From the NCBI RefSeq assembly GCF_001613085.1, contig NZ_BDBR01000070.1, forward strand, positions 1 through 35,893: a stretch of 35,893 bases of DNA. The letters are read 5' to 3'. Made by a program: the position numbers and the translations under genes. Source of the stretch: Nocardia salmonicida NBRC 13393 (lineage in GTDB: Bacteria; Actinomycetota; Actinomycetes; Mycobacteriales; Mycobacteriaceae). Below the pieces are notes generated by a model. The model was given only the letters and a program-made list of their open reading frames with translations. It searched no databases and was not told the origin of the DNA. Of this stretch, positions 24,559 to 31,998 are shown piece by piece. Within the stretch, counting starts at the first letter, position 1; each line of letters starts with the position of its first letter.

Positions 24559-25980
24559 TCAGCCGATTCGGACGACCCCGGTTACGGTTCCCTGCCAGAG
24601 CGCGCCGCCGCGGGTGATGAGCGCGGCCATCTGCAGCGGGTCCTCCGCGACCGTGCCCGGCAGCGGAGTCGAGGTGCGAACAGCGCCGGTTGCCGGGTCG
24701 ATAACGACATAGTCGAATCCGTCGAGGGGGGTTGTCGCGTCCGTTCCGATGCGGCGCAGGGTGTGGATGCCGCCGTCGGCGAGAGACAGTCGCGGAACGG
24801 CAGCGCTGCGTACCCCGCTGTCCCACACCGGGACACATCCGTCGGCAGTGAGGTCGACGCGGCTCAGCCCGCCCCGGAACGGCGCGCTCGCCGGAACGGC
24901 TGGGCCCGCGCCCTCGGGAACGGTGGGATACGGATAGCCGTAGGTACTCGCGACGAAGATCGACGAACCGACCCCGATCGGCGAATTCTCGCTGCCGCCG
25001 ACGGGGACCGGGACCGAGCAGACCTGCTCACCCGAACCGGAGCGCGCCACGATCAGCCGCACCCCGTTGTCGGCATTGTCGACGATGGCGAGATATTCGT
25101 CGCCGCGCACTGGTCCGAAGTACGTCGGCGTCGAGCCGGTACCCCAGCTGAGCTGACCCGGTTTCCGCGCGGTGCCACGGTCGTAGGCAGACCGCCAAAG
25201 AATCTCCGGTTCACCGTTTTTCGCGCGCAGCTCGTACAGCGCGTGTGTACTCGCCACAGCCACAACACCATTGGGCGCGGACGAAATACTGTTGGCCACC
25301 AGTTCCCCGGACGGCAGCGACACCGTCGCGACACGCCCCTCTCTTCCGACGAACCCGACGACCCCGTGGCCGGTCGCGAACCAGACATCGCCCGTCCAAT
25401 CGGGAACCAGTCCGGTCACGTTGTCGCCCTGCGGAATCGAGCCACTCAGATCCGCCTGCACGGTGGCAGCCAACCGCCACGCACCGTCCTCACCCCGAAC
25501 GTGCGCGACCCGCAACAGCCGTCGCCCACCGTCGACGACCACCAGTCGATCCTCGTTGTCGAGAAAGGCGTATACCCCGCCGAGCAAGCTCCCCTTGGTC
25601 AACGGCAACGAGGCAAGCGCCCCACCGACCGAGCCCGACGCACCCGAGTCGAACAGGAACACCGTCGGCGTCTGCCCCGCGATGGCGGTGCACAGCCCCA
25701 CCACCAGCCCATCCGCGCCTTCGAGCAGTGTCGGGCAAGCCGCGCCGAGCGGATACACCGTGACGTCGGCCCCGGGAGCAGGCCCGGCCAACGGCGTCAC
25801 ATCCGAGGACCCCGCGTCCCCGTGCATGGTCGCCGTCCCGAGCGGACCGAGGAAGGGGTTGGCCGCGAGCGGACCGGTGACCGGCGCCGGGTCCGCCGAC
25901 GCGGGCCCCGACCAGGCGCACGCCGAGGCGAGGACCAGGACAGCGGCGCGGGCAAGGAAGCGGCGGGTTGCAGACGGCAC
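24559..25980 (-). CDS. Secreted beta-propeller-like protein
   Basis: The 473-residue product has a signal peptide (MPSATRRFLARAAVLVLASA, likely cut after ASA before DPAPV), so it is exported. The mature protein is a run of short beta strands with repeated turns of the type NEDRLVVVDGGRRLLRVAHV, TGDVWFATGHGVVGFVGREG, PNGVVAVASTHALYELRAKNG, GDEYLAIVDNADNGVRLIVA and FDYVVIDPATGAVRTSTPLP. This resembles a six- or seven-bladed propeller of the quinoprotein/PQQ-like or SMP-30-like type, but no bound-cofactor motif is evident, so I do not assign an enzyme activity. It starts at a GTG and is divergent from a methyltransferase, 92 nt apart. Possible roles are cell-surface binding or an uncharacterised lactonase-like enzyme. 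Confidence 0.65.
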   Translation of the reverse strand: MPSATRRFLARAAVLVLASACAWSGPASADPAPVTGPLAANPFLGPLGTATMHGDAGSSDVTPLAGPAPGADVTVYPLGAACPTLLEGADGLVVGLCTAIAGQTPTVFLFDSGASGSVGGALASLPLTKGSLLGGVYAFLDNEDRLVVVDGGRRLLRVAHVRGEDGAWRLAATVQADLSGSIPQGDNVTGLVPDWTGDVWFATGHGVVGFVGREGRVATVSLPSGELVANSISSAPNGVVAVASTHALYELRAKNGEPEILWRSAYDRGTARKPGQLSWGTGSTPTYFGPVRGDEYLAIVDNADNGVRLIVARSGSGEQVCSVPVPVGGSENSPIGVGSSIFVASTYGYPYPTVPEGAGPAVPASAPFRGGLSRVDLTADGCVPVWDSGVRSAAVPRLSLADGGIHTLRRIGTDATTPLDGFDYVVIDPATGAVRTSTPLPGTVAEDPLQMAALITRGGALWQGTVTGVVRIG

Positions 25981-26072
25981 GGTCTGTATCGAACCCGAAT
26001 TCCGCGCTCAGGAGAAGTATTCCGCTCACCCTGCGGCACCGACGGCGCGAAAACGCCGCCTACGACGACGAA

Positions 26073-26711
26073 ATGACCGGGGTCAAAGATCGCCTGCTCA
26101 CGACAATCGCCGGGCAGCTCGGCAATCCGCACGGTGTGCTCGGTAAGGGCGTGGCGTTCGTGCTCAATCGGGGGAACAAGCGCGCCATCGCGGCGGCTGT
26201 GGATGCGGCGTCGCCGACAGCCGGCGCGACGGTCGCCGATATCGGCTTCGGCGGTGGGGTGGGACTGGAGTTGTCGCTGGCCCGCGTCGGGGCCGAAGGC
26301 ATGGTGCACGGCATCGAGCCGTCCGCCGACATGCTCGTCCGCGCCCGCGGCCGTTTCGCCATGGAGCTCGCGGAGGGCCGCCTCGCGCTCGCCGACGGCA
26401 CCCTCACCGCGCTCCCAGTGCCCGACGCGAGCCTCGACGCGGCCATCACCGTCAACACCATCTACTTCCTCGACGACCTCCCGGCCGCCTGCGTCGAACT
26501 CACCCGCGTCCTTCGCTCCGGCGGCACCGCGGTGATCGGCATCGGCGATCCCGACGCCATGGCCGAAATGCCGTTCACCCCTTACGGATTCACCTTGCGT
26601 CCGGTCGCCGATGTGGTGGCGGCGCTCAGCTCCGCCGGACTGACCGTGGAGCAGCGCACCTTGGCGAATCCGCCGATTCCGCACCATCTGCTGATCGCTC
26701 GCAAGGTGTGA
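26073..26711 (+). CDS. Class I SAM-dependent methyltransferase
   Basis: This 212-residue protein has the Methyltransf_11 pattern: VADIGFGGGVGLEL (glycine loop, residues 54-67), HGIEPSADML at the end of strand 2 (acidic residue binding the ribose), LPVPDASLDAAITVNTIYFLDDLPAACVELTRVLRSGG for strands 4 and 5, and a C-terminal strand. The acceptor cannot be predicted; members act on small molecules, quinones and lipids. I place the start at the ATG at 26073 (MTGVKDRLL), although no strong ribosome site is visible, since longer in-frame starts give a low-quality Arg-rich N-terminus. It is followed by the hydrolase-TetR operon, which has its own operator, so it is probably monocistronic. Confidence 0.85.
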   Translation: MTGVKDRLLTTIAGQLGNPHGVLGKGVAFVLNRGNKRAIAAAVDAASPTAGATVADIGFGGGVGLELSLARVGAEGMVHGIEPSADMLVRARGRFAMELAEGRLALADGTLTALPVPDASLDAAITVNTIYFLDDLPAACVELTRVLRSGGTAVIGIGDPDAMAEMPFTPYGFTLRPVADVVAALSSAGLTVEQRTLANPPIPHHLLIARKV

Positions 26712-26720
26712 TCGGACTCT

Positions 26721-26748
26721 TGACCGACCGGTCGGTCATGGCTACCGT
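26721..26748 (+). promoter_or_regulatory. 18-bp palindromic operator and -10 box of the hydrolase-TetR operon
   Basis: TGACCGACCGGTCGGTCA (26721-26738) is a perfect palindrome typical of TetR binding sites. It overlaps a possible -35 (TTGACC, 26720-26725). TACCGT (26743-26748) lies 6 nt before the ATG at 26755, consistent with a leaderless start. The TetR gene directly downstream is the likely binder. Confidence 0.8.
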
Positions 26749-26754
26749 CGGGAC

Positions 26755-27597
26755 ATGAGCACACCGATCACCGTCGTCACGCCGTATGGCGACGTGGTGG
26801 TGCACCTGAGCGGGCGCTCGCCCGCCGATGCGCCGGGACTGCTCCTGCTGCACGCGAATCCGGGCGACCACCGCGACTTCGATCAGATCGTCCCCATGCT
26901 GGGCGAGACGTGGGCCGTGGCGGCGATCGACTGGCCGGGCTACGGCGCGTCGCCGGTCATCGATCCGGACGCGATCACCGTCGACGCGCTCGCTGACGTA
27001 GCCGTGCGAGTGTCGAAGTCGTTGGCGCAGATCGGTTTCGGTTCGCTGACGGTGATCGGCAACAGCGTCGGCGGATACGCGGCAGTCCGCCTGGCCGAGC
27101 GCGCACCGGACCTGGTGCGCGGGCTGGTGCTGGTGCAGTCGGCCGGGTTCGCACCACTGAATGTGGTGACCAGGGCGATGTTCCGATTTATCGCGCGGCC
27201 CTCGGTGGCCCGGCGGTTCGTGGTCGTGAACGCACGGCTGTATCTGGGATCGCCGCGTAACGAGGGTGTTCGGCCCCTCTTCGAGCGGGCCCGCGAGGTA
27301 CCCGGCGATCCGATCCGGCTCGCTGTGTACCGCAGTCTCTGGCGGAGCCTGGACGACCCGCGCGTCGACCTGGCCGGCGCCGCCCCGCTGCTCCCCGAGG
27401 TTCCCGTCCAGGTGGTCTGGGGCCGCAACGACCCGAGTAACCCCTGGCTGGTGAACCGGCGCGGCATCGCCCGCGCCCTGCCCACGGCGCCGGTCGCGCT
27501 GCTGCCCACCCGGCACGAACCGTTCGCCGAGGCCCCCGAACTGTTCCTCGAAACCGTGCGCGAGTTTCTCGCGGGCCGTGCTGGAATGCGGCAATGA
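26755..27597 (+). CDS. Alpha/beta-hydrolase fold enzyme
   Basis: A 280-residue cytoplasmic alpha/beta hydrolase with an oxyanion-hole HANPGDHRDFDQI segment near residue 33, nucleophile Ser104 in GNSVGG, Asp226 in WGRNDPS, and His254 in TRHEPFAEAP. The triad is thus complete. The cap region (about 130-210) has MFRFIARPSVARRFVV and RNEGVRPLFERA. The family includes esterases, haloalkane dehalogenases, epoxide hydrolases and carbon-carbon hydrolases. No halide-binding Trp pair is obvious, so I cannot pick among them. It overlaps the TetR gene by 4 nt (ATGA) and sits under the 18-bp palindrome, so it is probably induced by a substrate or related ligand of the regulator. Confidence 0.85.
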   Translation: MSTPITVVTPYGDVVVHLSGRSPADAPGLLLLHANPGDHRDFDQIVPMLGETWAVAAIDWPGYGASPVIDPDAITVDALADVAVRVSKSLAQIGFGSLTVIGNSVGGYAAVRLAERAPDLVRGLVLVQSAGFAPLNVVTRAMFRFIARPSVARRFVVVNARLYLGSPRNEGVRPLFERAREVPGDPIRLAVYRSLWRSLDDPRVDLAGAAPLLPEVPVQVVWGRNDPSNPWLVNRRGIARALPTAPVALLPTRHEPFAEAPELFLETVREFLAGRAGMRQ

Positions 27598-28130
27598 GAT
27601 CCGCCGAGCCCGGCCGCAGGGCCCTGTTGAACGCGGGCAGGCAGCTCCTGGCCACCGAGAACCTGAGCAAGCTCTCGGTCAACGCCATCACAGCCGCCGC
27701 CGAGATGGCCAAAGGCAGCTTCTATCAGCACTGGCCCAGCCGGGAGTCCTACCTACTCGCCCTGCACCGCGCCTTCCACGACGAGCTCGACGCCCGGGTC
27801 GGCACGGCGACCGCCGATCTACCCCCCGGCGAGGAACGCCTCGCGGCCGGCATCACCGCCTACCTCGACGGTTGCCTGGCCGCTCCCGCGACAAAGGGCC
27901 TATTAGTACAGGCGAGAACAGACGCGGGCCTTGCCACCGAAGTGAGCGCCCGCAATTCCGCCGCCGCCACCCTGCTCACCACCGAGCTCACGGCGATGGG
28001 CTGGACCGACCCGGAGCCCGTCGCCGTCCTGTTGGTAGCGGCAACAGCCGAAACCGCCTTACTCGAGTTGGACGCACAGTCCCCGCGACCGGATCTTCGC
28101 GCCGCCCTGCTCCGCATCGCCCGCCCCTGA
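27594..28130 (+). CDS. TetR-family regulator of the hydrolase operon
   Basis: At 178 residues, this protein has a TetR helix-turn-helix in its first 60 residues (LSVNAITAAAEMAKGSFYQHWPSRESYLLAL) and a helical ligand-binding part. The AAEMAKGSFYQHW segment is the recognition helix region. It overlaps the hydrolase stop by 4 nt, so both are co-translated from the operator at 26721-26738. Self-repression is likely. The effector ligand is unknown; it may be the hydrolase's substrate or product. A hairpin that ends the tRNA transcript on the other strand lies 17 nt past its stop. Confidence 0.88.
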   Translation: MRSAEPGRRALLNAGRQLLATENLSKLSVNAITAAAEMAKGSFYQHWPSRESYLLALHRAFHDELDARVGTATADLPPGEERLAAGITAYLDGCLAAPATKGLLVQARTDAGLATEVSARNSAAATLLTTELTAMGWTDPEPVAVLLVAATAETALLELDAQSPRPDLRAALLRIARP

Positions 28131-28146
28131 CCCCGGAAACGACAGA

Positions 28147-28172
28147 AGGCCCGATCCAGAAGGATCGAGCCT
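28147..28172 (-). terminator. Terminator after tRNA-Leu
   Basis: On the minus strand an 11-bp stem (AGGCTCGATCC with GGATCGGGCCT, one T-G wobble) with a 4-nt loop begins 10 nt after the tRNA 3' end and is followed by TTCTGT. It may also serve the TetR gene coming from the other side. Confidence 0.75.
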
Positions 28173-28181
28173 TTAGTCTTG

Positions 28182-28264
28182 TGGGCGAAGGGGGACTTGA
28201 ACCCCCACGTCCTTACGGACACTGGCACCTGAAGCCAGCGCGTCTGCCATTCCGCCACTCGCCC
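28182..28264 (-). tRNA. tRNA-Leu (anticodon CAG)
   Basis: An 83-nt gene that folds as a class II tRNA. The acceptor stem pairs GGGCGAG with TTCGCCC and the discriminator is A. The anticodon arm is CTGGC-TTCAGGT-GCCAG, giving the anticodon CAG for CUG codons, and the extra arm is TGTCCGTAAGGACG. The T arm is GGGGGTTCAAGTCCCCC. CCA is not encoded. It is divergent from fhaA, as I recall for leuT in M. tuberculosis. Confidence 0.97.
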
Positions 28265-28373
28265 GAGCGACTGGAAAAATCTAACATGCCCCGCGGGCGA
28301 AAATAAAATCGATTCCCTGACCTGCGGCGATGCCGTGGAATCCAGCCGGGGAACCGGGGGGCGCCGCCGGGAG

Positions 28374-28402
28374 TTACCCAGGTAGAGGATCGTGGATATC
28401 AT
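28374..28402 (+). promoter_or_regulatory. Possible fhaA operon promoter
   Basis: TTACCC (28374-28379) and TATCAT (28397-28402) are 17 nt apart. The -10 box fits the consensus fairly well and the -35 is weak. Transcription would start near 28409, about 75 nt before fhaA. Confidence 0.4.
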
Positions 28403-28483
28403 GCAAGGAACGTGGTCGGGTCCGGACACGCCGTAACCAGCGTGTCGAGGAGGGCGGACACGCGCACCGAAGGGAGGGCTGTG

Positions 28484-29911
28484 ATGGGCATCGTGTCGAG
28501 ATTCGAACGTCGCTTGCAGGGCGCTGTCGGTGACGTGTTCGCGAGGGTGTTCGGCGGCAGTGTGGTTCCCCAAGAGGTGGAGGCCGCGCTGCAGCGCGAA
28601 GCCGCAGATCAGATCCAGGATCTGGACGGCGGGCATCGACTCGCGCCGAACAGTTACGTGATCACGATCAACGAAACCGATCACGGCAAGCTCGACGCCG
28701 ATCACGACCTGACAACCAAAGCGTTCGCCAAACATCTGCAGGATTACATCCGGGAGCAGGGCTGGCAGACCTACGGCGAAGTACACGTGGCGTTCGAGGC
28801 ATCACCTACGCTGCACACCGGAATGTTCAGAGCGAGCGGCCGCGTCGACCCCGACGCCGGTCGCGGGACGGCCCCACCTCGCACCGGACCGCCACAACGA
28901 CCCGCACACCCGCAACCAGGAGCTGGCCCCATGACGCATAACTCAGGCTACGAGCCAAGCCGAGAGCCCGCGGAGTCCGATCCACGCAACCGCGGGTACG
29001 CACCGCCGCCCGCCGGCGCGCCAGGGGCTCCCTACCCGGCAGACGACTACGGCCGCGGTGGCGGCTACGGCGCGCCCGAGGCGCAGCCCGGATATGGCGA
29101 CGCGTACGGCCAGCAGGGTGGCGACTACCAGAACGGCTACGACCCCGCCGCGCCCGCTCAGCAGGGCTACGGCCAGCAGAGTGGCTACGGCGCGGCGCCC
29201 GCGTACGGCGAGCCCGGTTACGACCAGCAGGGCGGCTACGGCCAGCAGGCGTACAGCCAGCAGGGTGGCTACGGCGCGCAGGGCGCCCAGCCCGGTTACG
29301 CCGAGCCCGGTTACGACCAGCAGGGCGGCTACGGCCAGCAGGGCTACGCCGAACCGCAGCAGCAGGGCTACGGCCAGCAGGCCGGTTACGGCCAGCAGGG
29401 CTACGCCGACCCGGGCTACGACCAGCAGGGCGGCTACGGCCAGCAGGGTTACGCCGAACCCCAGCAGCAGGGCTACGGCCAGCAGGGTTACGGCGCGCAG
29501 CCCGGCTATGCCGAGCCCGCCTACGGCCAGGAGGAGCAGGGCGGCTACGCCCAGCCCGCCGGCGGCTACGGCCAGCAGGGCTACGGCCAGCAGCAGGGCG
29601 CGGGCTACGCCGCCGCCCAGTCGAGCTACTCGGCCACGCTCCAGCTCGACGACGGCAGCGGCCGCACCTACGCGCTGCGCGAGGGTTCCAACATCATCGG
29701 CCGCGGCCAGGATGCCCACTTCCGGCTGCCCGACACTGGCGTGTCGCGTCGGCATATCGAGGTGCGCTGGGACGGCCAGACGGCCATGCTCTCGGACCTG
29801 GGTTCCACCAACGGGACGCTCGTCAACGGTTCCCCCGTGCAGGATTGGCAGCTCGCCGATGGCGACGTGATCCGGGCCGGACATTCCGAGATCCTGATCC
29901 GGATCGTCTGA
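28484..29911 (+). CDS. fhaA: FhaA, FHA-domain protein with Gly/Tyr/Gln-rich linker
   Basis: FhaA reads phosphothreonine signals from PknA/PknB and in mycobacteria is tied to cell-wall synthesis through MviN. The 475-residue product has the N-terminal FhaA/DUF3662 domain (FERRLQGAVGDVFARVFGG, HRLAPNSYVITIN, about 1-115), a disordered linker with 10 copies of YGQQ (about 190-385), and a C-terminal FHA domain (about 396-474) with the key residues in NIIGRG, SRRHIEV and LGSTNGT. The start at 28484 has GGGAGG upstream; a longer in-frame start exists but has no ribosome site. It heads the conserved operon, separated from fhaB by 168 nt that may hold a second promoter. Linker repeats make recombination and length variation likely. 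Confidence 0.96.
   Translation: MGIVSRFERRLQGAVGDVFARVFGGSVVPQEVEAALQREAADQIQDLDGGHRLAPNSYVITINETDHGKLDADHDLTTKAFAKHLQDYIREQGWQTYGEVHVAFEASPTLHTGMFRASGRVDPDAGRGTAPPRTGPPQRPAHPQPGAGPMTHNSGYEPSREPAESDPRNRGYAPPPAGAPGAPYPADDYGRGGGYGAPEAQPGYGDAYGQQGGDYQNGYDPAAPAQQGYGQQSGYGAAPAYGEPGYDQQGGYGQQAYSQQGGYGAQGAQPGYAEPGYDQQGGYGQQGYAEPQQQGYGQQAGYGQQGYADPGYDQQGGYGQQGYAEPQQQGYGQQGYGAQPGYAEPAYGQEEQGGYAQPAGGYGQQGYGQQQGAGYAAAQSSYSATLQLDDGSGRTYALREGSNIIGRGQDAHFRLPDTGVSRRHIEVRWDGQTAMLSDLGSTNGTLVNGSPVQDWQLADGDVIRAGHSEILIRIV
29213..29600 (+). repeat. In-gene repeats of the FhaA linker
   Basis: A 25-residue block beginning PGYDQQGGYGQQ and ending QQQGYGQQ occurs twice, starting at 29306 and 29411 (35-residue period). 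A partial copy starts at 29213. The repeats are nearly identical at the DNA level, pointing to recent duplication. Confidence 0.85.
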
Positions 29912-29934
29912 TCCCGTAAGCTGCGCGGTGCACG

Positions 29935-29963
29935 TCACGAGTCGACGCTGTCGGCTCTATGAT
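29935..29963 (+). promoter_or_regulatory. Possible internal promoter before fhaB
   Basis: TATGAT (29958-29963) is a near-consensus -10 box. TCACGA 17 nt upstream is a poor -35. It would start a transcript near 29970, 110 nt before fhaB, allowing fhaB-pknA to be expressed without fhaA. Confidence 0.35.
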
Positions 29964-30079
29964 GCTGCCATTACACGCACGGTCCCGACCTCGGGGCCCG
30001 CAAGCCAGCACGCTGGTGGGGGTGGTTCGGCCCGCACCTGCCGTACCGACGTACCCGGGCAAACAGGAGGTGGAACGCC

Positions 30080-30556
30080 GTGCAGGGATTGATCCTGCAA
30101 TTGACCCGCGCGGGGTTCCTGCTGCTGCTCTGGTTGTTCGTCTGGGCCGTTCTGCGGACCTTGCGCAGCGATATCTACGCGGCATCCGGCATACGGATAC
30201 AGCCGAGGGCAACCCGCGGTAATCGCGGATCCATCGGTCTGCCCTCCTTCAGCCGAAGCCAGAAGGGCGCCAAGTATCTAGTGGTGACTCATGGTTCACT
30301 CGCCGGCACTCGAATCACCCTCGGCACGCAACCGGTTCTCATCGGACGCGCCGACGATTCGACGCTGGTACTCACCGACGACTACGCCTCGACCAGGCAC
30401 GCGCGACTGTCTCAGCGTGGTGACGACTGGTACGTGGAAGACCTCGGTTCCACCAATGGCACGTATCTCGACCGCGCGAAAGTCACCACCGCCGTCCGTG
30501 TTCCGCTCGGCACTCCGGTGCGAGTCGGCAAAACAGTGATCGAGCTGCGATCGTGA
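30080..30556 (+). CDS. fhaB: FhaB (FipA), membrane-anchored FHA protein
   Basis: This 158-residue protein has one N-terminal membrane segment (LILQLTRAGFLLLLWLFVWAVL, about 4-25) and a C-terminal cytoplasmic FHA domain (VLIGRADDSTLVLTDDYAS, RHARLS, LGSTNGTYLD). In mycobacteria the homologue (FipA, Rv0019c) is a substrate of PknA/PknB and helps FtsZ-FtsQ complex formation, probably at the septum. The GTG at 30080 has AGGAGG 9 nt upstream, the best ribosome site in the operon. It overlaps pstP by 4 nt (GTGA). Confidence 0.95.
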   Translation: MQGLILQLTRAGFLLLLWLFVWAVLRTLRSDIYAASGIRIQPRATRGNRGSIGLPSFSRSQKGAKYLVVTHGSLAGTRITLGTQPVLIGRADDSTLVLTDDYASTRHARLSQRGDDWYVEDLGSTNGTYLDRAKVTTAVRVPLGTPVRVGKTVIELRS

Positions 30557-31998
30557 CACTTGTTCTGCGCTACACCGCGCGAAGCGACCGCGGACTCGTC
30601 CGGGGCAACAACGAAGATTCGGTCTACGCGGGCGCACGCCTGTTAGCGCTGGCCGACGGCATGGGTGGGCACGCCGCCGGAGAAGTGGCCTCGCAGTTGA
30701 TGATCGCCGCACTGGCGCATCTCGACGACGACGAGCCGGGCGAGGACATCCTCGGCAAGCTCGACCACGCCACGCATTCCGGCAATGCCGCCATCGCCGA
30801 CCACGTCGAGGCCGAACCCGAACTCGACGGCATGGGCACCACGCTCACCGCGATCCTGTTCGCGGGCCGCAAGCTCGGCCTGGTCCATATCGGCGACTCG
30901 CGGGCCTACCTGCTGCGCGACGGCGAACTCGCCCAGATCACCCGCGACGACACGTTCGTGCAGTCGCTGGTCGACGAGGGCCGGATCACCGCCGAACAGG
31001 CGCACACCCACCCGCAGCGTTCGCTGATCATGCGTGCCCTCACCGGCAACGAGATCGAACCGACGCTGATCATGCGCGAAGCCCGCGCCGGTGACCGTTA
31101 TCTGCTGTGCTCCGACGGACTTTCGGACGTGGTGAGCGACGAGACCATCGGCAACACCATGCGCGAGGGCAACACCGACGAGTGCGCCGACCGGCTCATC
31201 GAGCTGGCGCTGCGCAGCGGTGGTCCGGACAATGTGACCGTCGTCGTCGCCGATGTGATCGACCTCGACTACGGCCAGAGCCACCCGATTCTCGCGGGCG
31301 CCGCCTCCACCGAGGAGGAGGAAGACTCCCCGCCGCCGAATACCGCGGCAGGGCGCGCCGCCGCCATGCGTCCGCCCCGCGCGCAACCGCGCCGGGCCGC
31401 CGCCGCGCCGCCGCCGCCGGAAACGAAGTCGCACAAGCTGCGCTGGCTGCTGTTGTCGCTGGCGTTGATCGCCGCGGTGGCCATCGGACTCGTGGTGGGC
31501 TACAAGATGATTCGCAGCAACTACTACGTGGGTGCCGACAACGACAAGGTGGTCGTGATGCGCGGCCTGCCCGGTTCGATCCTCGGCTACTCGATCCACG
31601 ACGTGGAGCTGACGGGCTGTGTGAACAGCAAGAGCGAGCTCACTCTCGTCGAGGTGGGCAAGCCTGCGCCGAGCGGTTGCAAGACGCTGACGGTCAGCGA
31701 CCTGAAGCAGACCGGGCGCGACCAGGTGCAGAAGGGCCTGCCGCCGGATTCGCTGGACAAGGCGCGCGGCAGCATGAAGGTGCTGGCGCAGAACGAGCTC
31801 CTTCCGCCGTGCCCGAAGAAGGAAACGGTCCCCCAGCCCGGCGTGCTGCCGCCCGAGCAGACCCCGGTGATCCCCGGTGGCGCACCGACTCCCGGCCCTG
31901 ACCAGCCCGCGACACCGACCACCCCGGCGCCGACCACCACAACTGTTCCTCCGACAACCCCGCAGATCTCAGGGGAGAACTGCCGGGTGACGGACTGA
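30553..31998 (+). CDS. pstP: PstP, Ser/Thr protein phosphatase (PP2C)
   Basis: PstP removes phosphates from PknA/PknB substrates and from the kinases. The 481-residue protein starts with a PP2C domain: SDRGLVRGNNEDS (E21, D22), LADGMGGHAAGE (D35), GDSRAYLLRDG, LLCSDGLSD and GGPDNVTVVVADV, so the metal-binding aspartates are present. A juxtamembrane Pro/Ala/Arg-rich linker, a membrane segment at about 298-318 and a periplasmic domain with two Cys and a Pro/Thr-rich tail (about 430-478) follow. This is the mycobacterial layout. The GTG start overlaps the fhaB stop, and its TGA shares an A with the rodA ATG. Confidence 0.97.
   Translation: MTLVLRYTARSDRGLVRGNNEDSVYAGARLLALADGMGGHAAGEVASQLMIAALAHLDDDEPGEDILGKLDHATHSGNAAIADHVEAEPELDGMGTTLTAILFAGRKLGLVHIGDSRAYLLRDGELAQITRDDTFVQSLVDEGRITAEQAHTHPQRSLIMRALTGNEIEPTLIMREARAGDRYLLCSDGLSDVVSDETIGNTMREGNTDECADRLIELALRSGGPDNVTVVVADVIDLDYGQSHPILAGAASTEEEEDSPPPNTAAGRAAAMRPPRAQPRRAAAAPPPPETKSHKLRWLLLSLALIAAVAIGLVVGYKMIRSNYYVGADNDKVVVMRGLPGSILGYSIHDVELTGCVNSKSELTLVEVGKPAPSGCKTLTVSDLKQTGRDQVQKGLPPDSLDKARGSMKVLAQNELLPPCPKKETVPQPGVLPPEQTPVIPGGAPTPGPDQPATPTTPAPTTTTVPPTTPQISGENCRVTD

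Noticed and set aside
24241..26076. A 611-codon open frame on the plus strand
   Set aside because: It runs opposite the propeller gene. Its product is Arg/Gly/Asp-rich with no domain, and the opposite strand has a signal peptide and strand repeats.
28943..29938. An Ala/Leu/Val-rich frame opposite fhaA that looks membrane-like
   Set aside because: It is the complement of the GYGQQ repeats, so the hydrophobic repeats are a codon-complement artefact.
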